Positions 11,357-22,154 of a stretch of 64,000 nucleotides of DNA are shown here, in pieces. The translations under genes were made by a program, and so were the position numbers. This DNA is from Lepus europaeus (Eukaryota; Chordata; Mammalia; Lagomorpha; Leporidae): positions 46,975,468 to 47,039,467 of the forward strand of contig NC_084838.1 in the NCBI RefSeq assembly GCF_033115175.1. Direction: 5' to 3'. The notes beneath the pieces are model-generated. The model made no database searches, was not told the DNA's origin, and saw only the letters and a list, made by a program, of their open reading frames with translations. Within the stretch, counting starts at the first letter, position 1, and each line of letters opens with the position of its first letter.

Positions 11357-11543
11357 TAATTTAGGTGAATCTATTTATTTGACACAGGAGGACTCTGAGA
11401 TCCAAAGAGGCTAAAGTATCATATAATGGCTTAGAACTCGAACAAGTCCCTTAACTTCTCAAAACGTCCATTGCCACATCTGTAGAGAGGACGCTATTGC
11501 TAAGCACTCAGTTTTGTTAAGCTAATTATAATGTTCTATGTAT

Positions 11544-11919
11544 GGGGTGGGCATTTGCTCTAGCAGTGAAGCCACTGGTTAGAATGCCTGCATCCCATAT
11601 GAGTTTCTGGATTTGCATCTCGGCTCCATTTTTGATTCAAACTTGCTGCTAATGCAAATGCTGGAAGGTAGTAGACTTTGGTTCAAGTGATTGGATCCCT
11701 GCCACCATGTGGAAGACCTGGATTGAGTTGTTGGCTTCCGGTTTTGGCCTGGCCCAGGCCACCCCAAATTCTTGGCCCTTGTGGGCATTTGAAGAGTGAA
11801 CCAGCAGATAGGAGCTCTCTTTCCCCTCCCCTTCCTTCCCCTCCCCTCCCCTCCTCTCCTCTGTTTTCTTTTCTTTTCCTCTCCTCTCTTCTCTCTATAC
11901 TTTTCAAATTAAAAAACAT
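11544..11919 (+). mobile_element. CSINE, sense, old subfamily
   Basis: Head 'ggggtgggcatttgctctag', body 'accatgtggaagacctggat' and 'ttggcctggcccaggcc', then a long CT-rich region and an A-rich end near 11919. The 'gcatttgctctagcagtgaa' type of head marks an older CSINE class than the copy at 1142. Confidence 0.88.
11816..11898 (+). repeat. Pyrimidine-rich tract in CSINE
   Basis: CCCCTTCC/CCCCT/TTTTC-type repeats derived from the CSINE CT-rich region. It is nearly all pyrimidine on the plus strand. Confidence 0.9.
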
Positions 11920-12930
11920 TGCATATAAACAGGGTAGCACCAAGGCTGACACACCGTCATGGCTCAGTCAATGGGTAGCTTGCCCACTAGTTAGTCCTAA
12001 CTCCCAGCCCAGATCTACTGCACCTTTATGGCACTTAGGAGAGCAACACCAACAGATGCTGCTCTGAGACACCCACCCTTTCCTCTGCTTAATCAAATTT
12101 CATTTCCCTTCTTCAAGAAACACAATAAAATCATACATATTCATCCTGCTGAGCTACCTGACTTCAAGCAAAATGTGAGGCCCAAGCAAGATGATTACAG
12201 ATCAAGAGTGATGGTGGGAGAAGAAGATTACAAAATATGACTGAAAGAAAAATGAAGGAACAGGAGTGTCTCCATCCTGTTCAGACAGCAACATTGGAAA
12301 AGCACCAGCAGAATATGGTGGAGGTTTAGTTCAGGGCAGGACCTGTAGGCACAGACCACTCGCTGAGTCCTCTGTGCTTCTCTTGGGGTTGCCAGAGCTC
12401 TACGTAGAATGGAGCTACATTTGCAGGGACAAAGCTGGAGATACCATGTAAATATGCGCTCTTCCAATAAATCAAAACACGGTTTACCATCCTTCCTGGA
12501 GAGGAAAAAAAAATCACTGAGGACCCCTGGTGGATGTATTAAAGAAATATCTGAGCAACTATTATAAAGAACAGACTTTTGCTCTGGTCCCAGGATGAGG
12601 CTGGAAGCTGCATATTTCTGATTATTCTGCATCTTATCCGTTCCCCTATTGATGCCAAACCACATCTCTTCTCTATTAGAACAGAGGCCATTTTTTAACC
12701 AGTGCACCATTGGAATAGAAAGCTTTCTCTTAGAAACTCTGAAAGCAATGCCAGGTCTTCCACAGCTGGTAACCCTGTGCTTTCCCCCTGAAGCTATGCT
12801 GAGCACAGCACTTCCAGCTAAAGGAAAACTCCTTCTCAATAGTGTTAGGAATGCGATAAGTTATTCAAGGTGGTCTGCTCATGAAACAAGGATAAAAAAC
12901 TCTAATCTAAACCTCTGCAGATGTACAAGA
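11920..12930. other. No supported gene; holds the longest open frame of the window
   Basis: Unique-looking DNA. The minus strand of 12228-12839 is open for 203 codons, the longest frame here. The translation has no domain, signal peptide or repeat I recognise and reads like a chance frame rich in Ser, Leu, Cys and Arg. No splice signals or polyadenylation signal support it as an exon. Confidence 0.5.
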
Positions 12931-13054
12931 GTACTTTAAAAAGTTCATGAAAAATTGAATTAAAAGATAAGTTTATTTTGATGCAAGAAAGTTTAAATCC
13001 ATGTATAGTTTTTTTCATAACACTGTATATGATCTTTTTGAAGGCCCCTAGTAC
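12931..13054 (+). mobile_element. Short palindromic DNA-transposon-like element, copy 1
   Basis: About 124 bp with imperfect inverted ends (gtactttaaaaagttcatga at the left; gatctttttgaagg...gtac at the right). The middle carries 'taaaagataagtttatttt' and 'tttttttcata'. Related copies lie at 49229-49445 and 63852-63970. It is small, with inverted ends and no coding capacity, as in non-autonomous cut-and-paste elements; the family name is not recognised with certainty. Confidence 0.65.
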
Positions 13055-13240
13055 TATGTGGCATTTGTCATTGTATTTATTTTGCTGAAGGGTTATGGGC
13101 ACACTGGAAAGCTAATGGATATGTATTTATTATTTTAGATGACCAACAGTTCTCTACAATGACATTTTATACAGAAAGCAGGTTAGGAGCTGCAGTGATA
13201 AAGTGATGGCCTACCATTTGTGCTACCATTGATTTTTTTT

Positions 13241-13398
13241 TTTTAGCAGAAAGCCAAGCTCTAAGGTGAGAGAGTGGCACAAATAACCACTAGGTGAAAT
13301 TTCTTTCCCTCCATGAGAAAGAAATGAGAAGACATTAGTAGATAATTCTCAGGTGTCATCCCTGAAGCATGCCCACCACGGATTCTTCAGGAGTTTGG
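13241..13398 (+). repeat. Unidentified interspersed repeat, copy 2
   Basis: The partner of 8782-8943 on the same strand. Best matching stretch is roughly 13280-13350, and the alignment ends at the same cttcaggagtttg. It begins with a T-run followed by tagcagaaag. It could be a fragment of a larger known mammalian or lagomorph repeat. Confidence 0.55.
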
Positions 13399-13505
13399 GC
13401 ATTTTGTTTTAATTTCTTTATGTTTTTTTTAAATATTAACACATACAAATTGTGTAAATTTAGGGTTTAGCATGTGATGTTTCATTACTTATATACCACT
13501 GGGGA

Positions 13506-13760
13506 CTTTTTAATTAATTAATTTGAAAGTCACAGCGACAGAAGAGATAGACACTTAGGTAGGCAGACATACAGAAATCTTCCATCTGCTGATTCACTCC
13601 CAAAATGTCCACAGAATCCCAGATCTGGGCCAGGCTAAAGCCAGGAGCCTGAAACTCAATCCAGGTCTCCCAAATGGGTGGCAGGGACCCAAGTACTAGA
13701 AACATCCCTGCTGCCTCTCAGGGTTCTGCTCAGCAGGAAGCTGCACTTGTAAACAGATTC
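13506..13760 (-). mobile_element. CSINE, antisense, head-truncated
   Basis: Tail-first order: taattaattaatttgaaag, 'cttccatctgctgattcact', 'aatccaggtctcccaaatgg' and a fading match to about 13760. The tRNA-like head cannot be found, so this is either 5' truncated or decayed. Confidence 0.78.
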
Positions 13761-13913
13761 TGAAAGCACCTGATCGATTCAGAAAATGAATAGCACAGAT
13801 TAAATGAACAGAAGTTTGGAGAATGGGATTTGGTTCAGGCTCATTGGATTGAAAGGACCTGAAACCTAGTCCAATTAGTCATCATCGAAACAGAAACACG
13901 ATGTTAAGTTATA

Positions 13914-14534
13914 CAATAGTGTGCCCTTATCCACTAGGGTTCCATTCCATGACAGGTGTTGATGCCTGAAACCACAGACAGTACCAAACTCTCTATATAT
14001 GAAGCATTTTCTTTTATGTACATACTTATGATAAGGTTCAGTTTATAAATTTGGCCAGTAAGAAATCAGCAAAAATAAGTAATATACTATAATAAAAACT
14101 ATACAACTGTGGTCTCACTGAACACTTTACTGTACTTTCAGCTTTTCATTTAAATGAGGTACTCATAGCTTCTCTTTGGCATATCTGAATTGCCAGTGTC
14201 ACTATTCTTGCACTTCGAGGCCAGAGTGAAAGGAGAGTTCCTTGAATCCAAGCACTGTGATGCCACAGCAGGCAATCTGATAACCCAGACAGCTGCTTCG
14301 TGACTCACACTGGGTCAGAAACCCAGTATCAATACACTGGACAAAAGAATGAGTCACATTTCAGGATACAGCAGATTGATACAACAGATTGGCATGAATA
14401 CGCAGAATGGTATACAATTTAAAACTTATGAATTGTTTATTTCTGGAATTTTCCATTTAATATTTTTTATATGTTGGTTGAGCTCAGGTAACTGAAATCG
14501 TGGGATACAAAGATGCAAATGGGGGTTGGACTAC
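13914..14534 (+). mobile_element. Tigger-like DNA transposon (TcMar-Tigger), non-autonomous
   Basis: The left end resembles the Tigger terminal region (caatagtgtgcccttatcca), followed by 'gatgcctgaaaccacagaca', 'tgataaggttcagtttataa' and 'tgtggtctcact'. The right part has 'gaattgtttatttctggaat' and a terminal 'taactgaaatcgtgggatac...ggttggactac'. These landmarks keep the order of a pogo-type Tigger/MER2-group element. No transposase frame remains. Confidence 0.8.
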
Positions 14535-14714
14535 CACAAGTTTCATGTAAAATAAAACAGGAAAATAGTTCTGGAAAGTCAGAAATTTTCATTGTTTCCC
14601 AAGAGGTTGCATGTTCTCTCTTCTCAGTTTCACTCAGCTTTCTTATTCTATTTCTCAACTCCTGTGGTTTGGTTAACATCACAATCAATCTCACATACCA
14701 TATCTATCTCTCCT

Positions 14715-15072
14715 TTAAGTCAACAACAGGAGTCACTGTGCACTTACTCCCCATGTAGGATCTCTGTCCTAAATGTGTTATACAATGTAAATTAATGCTA
14801 TAACTAGTACTCAAACAGTACTTTACACTTTGTGTTTCTGTGTGGGTGCAAACTGTTGAAATCTTTACTTAGTATATACTAAATTGATCTTCTGTATATA
14901 AAGATAATTGAAAATGAATCTTGAGGTGAATGGAATGGGAGAGGGAGCGGAAGGTGGGTGGGAGTGAAGTTATGGGGGTGGGGAGCCACTGTAATCCAAA
15001 AGCTGTACTTTGGAAATTTATATTTATTAAATAAAAGTTAAAAAAAAATAAAAAAGGTCAAAAAAAAAATCC
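14715..15072 (+). mobile_element. L1 3' end, sense, 5' truncated, with target-site duplication
   Basis: The rabbit-type L1 3' UTR: 'agtcactgtgcacttactcc', one copy of the 'cagtactttacactttgtgt' module, the G-rich 'gggagagggagcggaaggtg' stretch, 'ggtggggagccactgtaatc' and the end 'atttattaaataaaagttaa' with an A-rich tail. The 9-bp atctctcct is found on both sides (14706-14714 and 15073-15081), which marks the insertion. It differs from the copies at 35571 and 55902 by having only one module. Confidence 0.88.
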
Positions 15073-15081
15073 ATCTCTCCT

Positions 15082-15589
15082 GCCATTGGGAAGGTTCTGT
15101 GTTCACATTATAAAGATACAGAATCAGCTTGGCTCAAAAGGTTTCCCTTTGGCCAGTCATAAACCCATGGTCCAATTAACTGACAAGGAGAGGACCCCAT
15201 GGATCACAGAGTTGACTTATCCAGTGTCTTCAGTGAAAATGGGATGAGAGGACAGTCTAGAGTTATGAATGATTTAATGAAAGATGGGAGAATGTGATTT
15301 AGATAGCAAAGACGGCTGTAGCCAAGGAAGACAATAGCATGCTTAAAGACATGTAGTTGACCCCAATCATATATAGGCAATGGACAAAGCTATGATGACT
15401 AGAGAAAAAAGGCTCATGTTGCTAAGGGGTAAGAGGCTGGAAAGTGGAAATAAGTCATCAACAGATACTCATCAATGAGTTTTGCTTCTACCTAGTTTAT
15501 TTTACATGCCTGCTCTTGTCTCTTCAGCAACTGCCCTTTTGATTGTTTTCAGCCTGGTCTGTGATCACCAAGTCAGAGTATAGGTCCCT
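15082..15589. other. No gene or repeat recognised
   Basis: Unique-looking sequence between two L1 insertions; no exon or RNA signal seen. Confidence 0.4.
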
Positions 15590-15644
15590 TCTCTGAACTA
15601 TACCATTTCTTTTGAAAAATTTTAAGGTGAACAAATTTTAGGTA

Positions 15645-15648
<4 letters not shown>

Positions 15649-15680
<32 letters not shown>

Positions 15681-16020
15681 AAAGAAGTTGTAGCTTTTAT
15701 TTATTTATTTATTTATTGACAGGCAGAGTTAGTGAAAGAGACAGAAAGGTCTTCCTTCGTTGGTTCACCCCCCAAATGGCCTCTATGGCCGGCACAGTGT
15801 GCCAATCCAAAGCCAGGAGCCAGGTGCTTCTCCTGGTCTCCCATGTGGGTGCAGGGGCCCAAGCACTTGGGCCATCCTCCACTGCCTTCCCAGTTCACAG
15901 TAGAGAGCTGGACTGGAAGAGGAGCAACCGGGACAGAACCGACACCCTGACCGGGACTAGAACCCGGGGTGCCGGTGCCACAGGCGGAGGATCAGACTAT
16001 TGAGCTGCGGCGCTGGCCAA
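15649..16020 (-). mobile_element. CSINE, antisense, young, with TTTTC-rich tail
   Basis: A full-length young CSINE: T/C-rich tail (15649-15680), ttgacaggcagagttagtga, 'ctggtctcccatgtgggtgc', and a head with the B box region reading ccgggactagaacccgg on this strand. A short duplication, gtatttc at 15642-15648 and 16021-16027, supports the ends. The tail has (TTTTC)n units rather than plain T. Confidence 0.92.
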
Positions 16021-16481
16021 GTATTTCATATATACAGATTTAGGAACATAGTAATACTTCCTGCCCTACACCCCCTCCTGCCCACACTCCAACCTACCCT
16101 CCTCCTTTCCTTTCCCATTCCTTTCTTCAATTTTTACAAAGATCTACTCTGTTTTATAAACATAAAATTAACCCAACACTAAGTAAAAAAATTCAACAAA
16201 TAGTAAAAAGAAAAAAAACACTGTTCCTCAACAGTACAGACAAGGGCTGTAAACAATCATTGAATCTCAAAATGTCAATTTCATTCATACATATTGCATT
16301 TTTTTGGTACTCTAGCAGTTACCATAGAACAAGAAAAATATATGATATTTGTCTCTTGGGGACTGGCTTATTTCACTAAGTATAATGGTTTTCCAATTGT
16401 ATCCATTTTGTTGCAAAAGACAGGATTTCATTCTTTATTACAGCTGAGTACTATTCTATCACCTCTCTCTCCCCCTCAATT

Positions 16482-16820
16482 TCTTTTTTTTTTTTTTTAA
16501 GATTTATTTTGTTTAGTTGAAAGAGTTACAGAAAGAGAGGGAGAAACAGAGAGAGAGGTCTTCCATCTACTGGTTCATTTCCCAAATGGCCTCAACTGCT
16601 GGAGCTACACTGATCCGAAACCAGGAGCCAGGAGCCAGGAGCTTCTTCCAGGTCTCCCAAGTGGGTGCAGGGGCCCAAGGAGTTGGGCCATCTTCTACTG
16701 CTATCCCAGGCCATAGCAGAGAGCTGGATCAGAAGTGGAACAGCTGGGACTAGAACTGACGCCCATATGGGATGCCGGTACTTCAGGCCAGGACTTTAAC
16801 CCGTTTCGCCACAGCGCCCA
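16482..16820 (-). mobile_element. CSINE, antisense, in L1-B 3' UTR
   Basis: T-run, ttaagatttattttgtttag, 'ggtcttccatctactggttc', a small internal repeat of 'caggagc' units near 16621-16640, and a head ending 'gccacagcgcccag'. L1 sequence at its left edge is shortened against the usual order, so a small deletion accompanied or followed insertion. Confidence 0.9.
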
Positions 16821-16825
16821 GACAT

Positions 16826-16917
16826 CTGGGTTCATTCCATATCTTAGCTATTGTGACTTGAGCTGCAATAACTGGGTTCATTCCATATCTTAGCTATTGT
16901 GACTTGAGCTGCAATAA
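16826..16917 (+). repeat. Exact 46-bp tandem duplication
   Basis: 16826-16871 and 16872-16917 are identical over 46 bp (each starts ctgggttcattccatatctt). The unit is antisense L1 3' UTR, present once in ordinary L1. With no difference between copies, the duplication is recent or an assembly error. Confidence 0.95.
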
Positions 16918-16998
16918 ACATGGGGTACAGATAACTATTTCATATGTTGATTTTATTCTCTTTGGGTAAATTCCCAGGAGTGGGATTACTGGGTCATA

Positions 16999-17000
<2 letters not shown>

Positions 17001-17048
<48 letters not shown>
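17001..17048. repeat. (AT)n microsatellite in L1-B
   Basis: About 24 uninterrupted AT units inside antisense L1 3' sequence, replacing the usual short L1 stretch at this place. Self-complementary and likely length-variable. Confidence 0.97.
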
Positions 17049-17051
<3 letters not shown>

Positions 17052-17123
17052 AGCTTTCCAAAATGGCTGTATTAGTTTACATTCTTAGAAACAGTGGATT
17101 AGGGTACCTTTTTCACCACATCT

Positions 17124-17435
17124 TCACAAACATTTATTATTTGTTGATTTCTGTATGCAAGTCATTCTAAATGGAGTGAAGTGAAACCTCATTGTGGTTT
17201 TGATTTGCTTTTCCCTGATGGCTATTGATCCAGAGCATTTTTTCATGTGTCTGTTGGCCATTTGAATTTCCTCTGTTGAGAAATGCTTGTTCAAGTCCTT
17301 TGTCCATTTCTTAATTGGATTGTTTGTTTTGTTGTTGTTGGTTTTCTTGAACCCTTTATAGCTTCTGAATATTAATCCTTTATCAATTTCATAGTTTGCA
17401 AATATTTTCTCCCATTCTGTCAGTTGCCACTTCAC
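17124..17435 (-). pseudogene. L1-B ORF2 C-terminal fragment
   Basis: A 103-codon open piece of the ORF2 C-terminal region with the L1 landmarks [30 protein letters not shown] and [12 protein letters not shown] in order. The cysteine-rich end of ORF2 is cut at NNKCL. Frames to either side are broken. Confidence 0.88.
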
Positions 17436-18402
17436 TTTGTTAAGTGTTTCCTTTGCAGTACAAAAGCTGCTTAGCTTCAGGTAATCCCATTAGTCTATTT
17501 TTGCTTTTCATAGCCTGTGCTTCTGAGGTCTTTTCCAAGAAGTCTTTACCTATGCCAATTATTTGCAGAGTATCCCCAATATTCTCTCCTATTAATTTGA
17601 TGGTATCAGGTCATAGATTTAGGTCTTTGATCCATTTTGAGTTGATTTTTCTATAATGTATAAGGCAGGGGTCTTGTGTCATTCTTCTGCATGCAGAGAT
17701 CCAATTTTCTCAGCACCTTTTGTTGACTGTCCTAGTTCCAGGGATTGATTTTAACTGCTTTGTAAAAGATATGTTGGTTGTAAATGTGTGGATTGATTTC
17801 TGGAGTTTCTGTTCTGTTCGATTGATTTATACATTTTTTTCGCCTGTACCAGACTGTTTTGATTATAACTACCCTGTAGTATGTTTTCAAATATGGCATT
17901 ATAATGCTTCCAGCTTTGTTTTTGTTGTGTAACATTGCTTTAGCTATTCAGGGTCTCTTATGTTTCCACATGAGTTTATCATCATTTTTTTTAGATCTGA
18001 GAAAAATGTCATTGCTATTTTGATTAGGATTGCTTTGAATCTGTAAATTGCTTTCAGTAGTATGGGTATTTTGATGATATTGATAGTTCCAATCAACGAA
18101 CATGGAAGATTTTTCAATTTTTTTGTGTTATTTTCTAATTCTTTCTTTAATGATTCATAAGTGTATACTAGAGACCTTTCACTTCCTTGGTTAAATTTAT
18201 TCCAAGGTACTTAAATTTTTTTGTAGCTATTATGAATGGAACTGATCTTACAAGTTCTTTCTCTGCCATGGTATTGTTTGTATATGCAAAGACTATTGAT
18301 TTTTATGTGTTGATTTTATATCCTGTAACCTTACCAAAATATCTAATGAGTTCCACTGGTGTCTTAGTGGAGTCTTCTTGATTCTTCCAAATATAGAATC
18401 AT

Positions 18403-18794
18403 GTCATCTACAAACAGGGATAAATTTGACTTCCTTCTTTCCAATTTGTATCCCTTTGATTTTTATTTTTTACTTTATTTTTTCTTTATTTATTTTTGCC
18501 TCATGGGTCTGGCTTAAACTTCCAGGATATACTGAATAGCAATGATGAAAGTGGACATCTCTATGTGGCGCTGGATCTTAGTGGGAATGCTTTCAACTTT
18601 TTCCCATGCAAAATGATGCTGGCTGTGGATTTGTCATGAACTGTCTTGATTGTGTTGGGAAATGTTTCTTCTATACCCAATTTGCTTAAAGTTTTCATCA
18701 TGAAAGGATGTTGTATTTTATCAAATGCTCTCTCTATATCTATTGAAACAATCAAATGATTTTCATTCTTCAGTTTGTTAATGTGAAGTATCAC
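18403..18794 (-). pseudogene. L1-B reverse transcriptase palm fragment
   Basis: The open part (18794 back to 18561) carries the RT motif with [15 protein letters not shown], including the catalytic aspartate of motif A, then LKAFPLRS. Downstream the FADD block at 18403-18414 reads FVDD, and one extra base next to it (about 18421-18426) shifts the frame compared with L1-A. The copy is dead. Confidence 0.82.
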
Positions 18795-18990
18795 ATTTAA
18801 GGATTTTCATATATTGAACAATCCCCGCATATCAGGTATAAATCTAACTTGGTCTGGGTGAATGAGCTTTTTGATGTATCATTGGATTTGATTAGGTAGT
18901 ATTTTGTTGGAAATTTTGCATCTGTGTTCATCAGTAGTATTGGTCAATAATTCTTTCTTTGTTGTATCTGTTTATGGTTTTGAAATGAAG

Positions 18991-19294
18991 GTGTTGGGTC
19001 ATCACTGTGCCACAGCAGGTAAAGCCTCTGCCAACAGTGCTGGCATCCCAAATGGGTGCTGGTTCAAGTCCAGGCTGCTCCACTTCTGATACAGTTCCCT
19101 GCTAATGCAACTGGGAAAGCAGGGAAAGATGGTCCAAGTCCTTGGGCCCCTGCACTCACTTGGGAAACCCAGAAGAAACTCCTGGCTCCTGGCTTCAGAT
19201 TGGCCCAGCTTCAGCCATTGTGTCCGTTTGGGGAGTGAACCAATGGATGAAAGAGCTTTGTCTCTGCCTCTACCTCTCTGTAACTCTGTCTCAG
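18991..19294 (+). mobile_element. CSINE, sense, missing its 3' tail
   Basis: The head (atcactgtgccacagcaggt), body (aagtccttgggcccctgcac) and CT-rich part are present. At about 19294 the sequence passes directly from 'gtaactctgtctc' into L1 5'-end-like sequence without the A-rich end. The missing tail coincides with the L1-B deletion breakpoint. Confidence 0.87.
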
Positions 19295-19449
19295 AGTTTC
19301 TGCTCCTTGACAACCCTCTTCCTTCTGTTGAAATTCCATTGCAAACTTCTCTCCAGGGAATGCACTCCCCTGGGAATGCACTTCCTCTGATTTTCTTCTG
19401 CTATCCCTGTTCAAAAGCAGCATGTCTTCCCTGTTCAGCTATCTTGGAA
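19295..19449 (-). mobile_element. L1-B 5' terminal segment
   Basis: 155 bp directly left of the right-hand target-site duplication. On the minus strand it starts ttccaagatagctgaacagg, like the ccaagatggccgaat start of many mammalian L1 5' UTRs. The position against the duplication supports it as the true 5' end of L1-B. Confidence 0.7.
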
Positions 19450-19472
19450 TCTCTGAACTATACCATTTCTTT

Positions 19473-20837
19473 CATATGACCATCTCTTGATCCCTTTTGA
19501 TAATCTCTTTATGTTTTATAAAAGTTAATAAACATTTCTTATGCATGGACAAGACAATGAGCCACCTTGAAAGATGGAATTGTGGTTTGTGCCTATTCCT
19601 AGTACCTAACACAGCAAAGCTTCACAAATGTTTCTTGAATAGAGTCACTAAAATAAACCTCACTTGAGGAACAAGAGGAAACGCTGACTGATTTAGCAAC
19701 ACCACAAAGACTTAGGGTTCTTTGAAAAGTGGATAACCAGGGATATTTGAGGAAGAGACCTTCTATTTCACTCTCCTGACCCTCTGAATATCATCCTTTG
19801 GTTACTGACTCATCTTGAGTTGGTAGTGGGGTGCCCCCCCACTAAATTTCACAAACCACTTTTAAAAATAATGTTCAAGTTTGAAACATATGAATCAAGC
19901 TCAAAAAAAATAATATCTATTATTAGATTCTTAGTTCATATGTCAATGGATTGACTGAAAATGCTAAAAGACTTTCAAGCTATGGTCTGAATTGTCCAAC
20001 TCTACCTGGTCTTAGGTAAATTAGTTTGCTTCATTTAGTGGGAAAAAAATCCACAACTGGATATGTTAATACTGATCTCATGTTTGGTGTGAAGATTATA
20101 CAACCAGATACTATACAGTCCTTAGTTCCATGGTACACAATAGGTGTCAAGAACCTTAGGTCTTTCCCTATTTTCCTCTCCTCCTTTAGATAGAAATCAC
20201 ATAATTCTGTGCCATGTTTCTCTCTGTTTGGAGGGACCCACTGCCATTTAGGCTGCTGAATAGAACCCCTACTATTGAATTGCACAGCCACTGAGGTCCG
20301 AGTGGCCTTTGATCTCTCCAGAGTACCTCATCATCTCTGCTCAGTGGCTGTGCCTCCTGGTGGCTCTGGAAGAACAGAAAATTAGAGCAGGGCCCCCCAC
20401 AACTGCAAGTGACAGACTATTCTAGGCATGGCAATTTGTTCATTCCCTGTTATGACAATGATGGTAACAAGAACTGAAAATGGCACAAATCCATTCTTGA
20501 GGCCACAATTTTAATAAAAATGGGAAATTTTATAGGAGCTGATATTCCCAGAATAGGCTTTTCATTGTAACTGTGGAGATTTTTATCTATCTTTATTCCT
20601 TATTTTTTATGATCTCTGTGTTCAGATGTTGATATTGGCATCCAGTGTAATTTGGGCAGTCAAGAAACAATGATGTTCATCTAGTTACAGGGTTATAAAA
20701 TTTGAATACACTAAGGCAACAAATGCCAAAGATATTTTCCTTTGCAGAACTAACTTTCCTACATTATACTTTTGACATATTAAGAAATAAAAGCATTCAA
20801 ACTAGGATCCAAATAAAATTTGCATCTCATGGGACAT
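19473..20837. other. No gene seen; possible L2 trace
   Basis: Unique-looking DNA. Around 19590-19645 the order 'cctaacacag...acaaatgtttcttgaatag' resembles the 3' end of an L2 element, at low confidence. Confidence 0.35.
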
Positions 20838-21062
20838 CAGTGGTTCTCAAACAGGAGCTGTTTCACATCCCTTTACCCACCAAGGACATTTAGCAATATC
20901 TGGAGATGACTTTCATTGTCACAACTGGGACAGGGAGAAGGAATGCTACTGGTATTTAGTGTGTAGGGACCAGGAATGCTGATAAATATTCTACAAGGTA
21001 CAATAAGGAATTACCCCAACCAAAAATGGTATTGTCAGTGGTGACAAGGTTTGGAAACTTGT
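20838..21062 (+). mobile_element. MER20 (hAT-Charlie), second copy
   Basis: Starts cagtggttctcaaa and continues with 'ggacatttagcaatatctgg', 'ttgtcacaactggga', 'atgctactggtatttagtgt' and 'ggaattaccccaacc'. All MER20 landmarks are in order. Ends near 21062 with a decayed inverted repeat. Confidence 0.87.
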
Positions 21063-21299
21063 GTTAATGGCATTAGACTTGTTTTGCTTAAATCCAACAC
21101 CTTAACATTTAATTACCAAATGTTTTTGCATCTCATTTCCTTGAGGTTTATTAAAAGAAAATAAAAAAGCAAAACATACAAAATTAAATTTCGTAAAGTA
21201 GGAACTAGATAATTAGATATCAAACTTTGCAGAATTTGATCTGAGCCACCTAAGTAAACATTGTATTAGTTATCTTTTTCATTAGTATGTTGTAATTCC

Positions 21300-21490
21300 T
21301 AACACTTCTGTTCCATTTTAAATTGTGCATTCCATGTCAATTGTCTCATCTGATCTTGACAAAAGCCCTGTGGGGCAGACAGAATTAGCCATTATTTAAT
21401 AGGGACAAAGAGACACCCAGAGAGCTCAAGCGCTTGTCCAGTGAAACATGAGTGAGAAGAACAGTCTGGGACAATGACAAAGCCAGATGA
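21300..21490 (+). mobile_element. MIR SINE fragment
   Basis: The core order of MIR is visible: 'gtctcatctgatcttgacaa', 'ccattatttaatagggacaa', 'agagagctcaag', then a decayed 'cacag...gtg' region. An old copy. Confidence 0.62.
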
Positions 21491-22154
21491 TCAGACACAG
21501 GATCGCTGAGCTTCCTGAAGACTACCATTTCCAGCCATCAGTCTCTGTTTTACCTTGCTAAGCCTGGCCACAAGCCATCTATCGGGAACAGTGATAGCTA
21601 GCTCAGAGGGTCACTATGAGAACTGAACAGTGCATTTCAGAGGAAGTATCTCACATGATGGGAAATAAACAGAGGTGGCAGAGTGCCAAGGCCAAACCAT
21701 TTCAGATCCTGTGCCCTTTCCTCCACCCCTAAAGGGCCCACTACGTGTGTATAACGCTGCAGGCATTTGAGTCACTGATTTCAGTGGCAAAAGTGTATAG
21801 CATGTTTGAGGAAAGAAAAAAGCACCTTAAAATCACTTAGAACTCCTTTCCTTTCCACGGCATTCTTCGAAATTGCCAGATTTCTTTCTCAGCCGGGGCA
21901 AGATAAGCAGAAACTTTCCATTTGCCGTGATTCAGTAGTGTGCATTTGTGTGTGTGCTGAGAAGCAGGGGGCGGGGAAAGAAAAAGCATCTCAAAGCAGT
22001 CTGCCACCAAAAGGGACTTAATCTTCTTCCCTGAAAGGAAGAGAACACACTTCTGTTTGTTCAGAGGAATCTCAGACCCAGGGAGTATATTTTTCTCAAG
22101 CTCCCAGCGAATCTTTTTGGGCTTGAATCAAAAAGAAGTGAAAATTAAAAAAGA
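21491..22154. other. No gene or repeat recognised
   Basis: Unique-looking; includes a short GC-richer patch (about 21940-21990) without CpG enrichment. Confidence 0.4.

Larger units (their letters stand above)
15590..19472 (-). mobile_element. L1-B: antisense LINE-1 with 23-bp target-site duplication and internal deletion
   Basis: The same 23 bases (starting tctctgaactatacc) occur at 15590-15612 and 19450-19472 and bracket one L1 insertion. From left to right on the minus strand lie the 3' UTR, the ORF2 C-terminal part and reverse transcriptase up to about 18990, then a sense CSINE. After that come 155 bp ending in 'cagctatcttgga', which read on the minus strand resembles the conserved start of an L1 5' UTR (ccaagatggc-type). 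Thus both ends are present but most of the 5' UTR, ORF1, endonuclease and the start of RT are missing. Two further CSINEs and an (AT)n tract interrupt it. It is inactive. Confidence 0.85.

Noticed and set aside
12228-12839. 203-codon open frame on the minus strand, the longest of the window
   Set aside because: No domain, signal or splice context can be seen, and long random frames are expected in 64 kb of six-frame mammalian DNA. Cross-species conservation of the frame would be needed to reopen this.
16826-16917. Direct repeats considered as a CRISPR-like or satellite array
   Set aside because: Only two adjoining units without spacers, in a mammalian L1.
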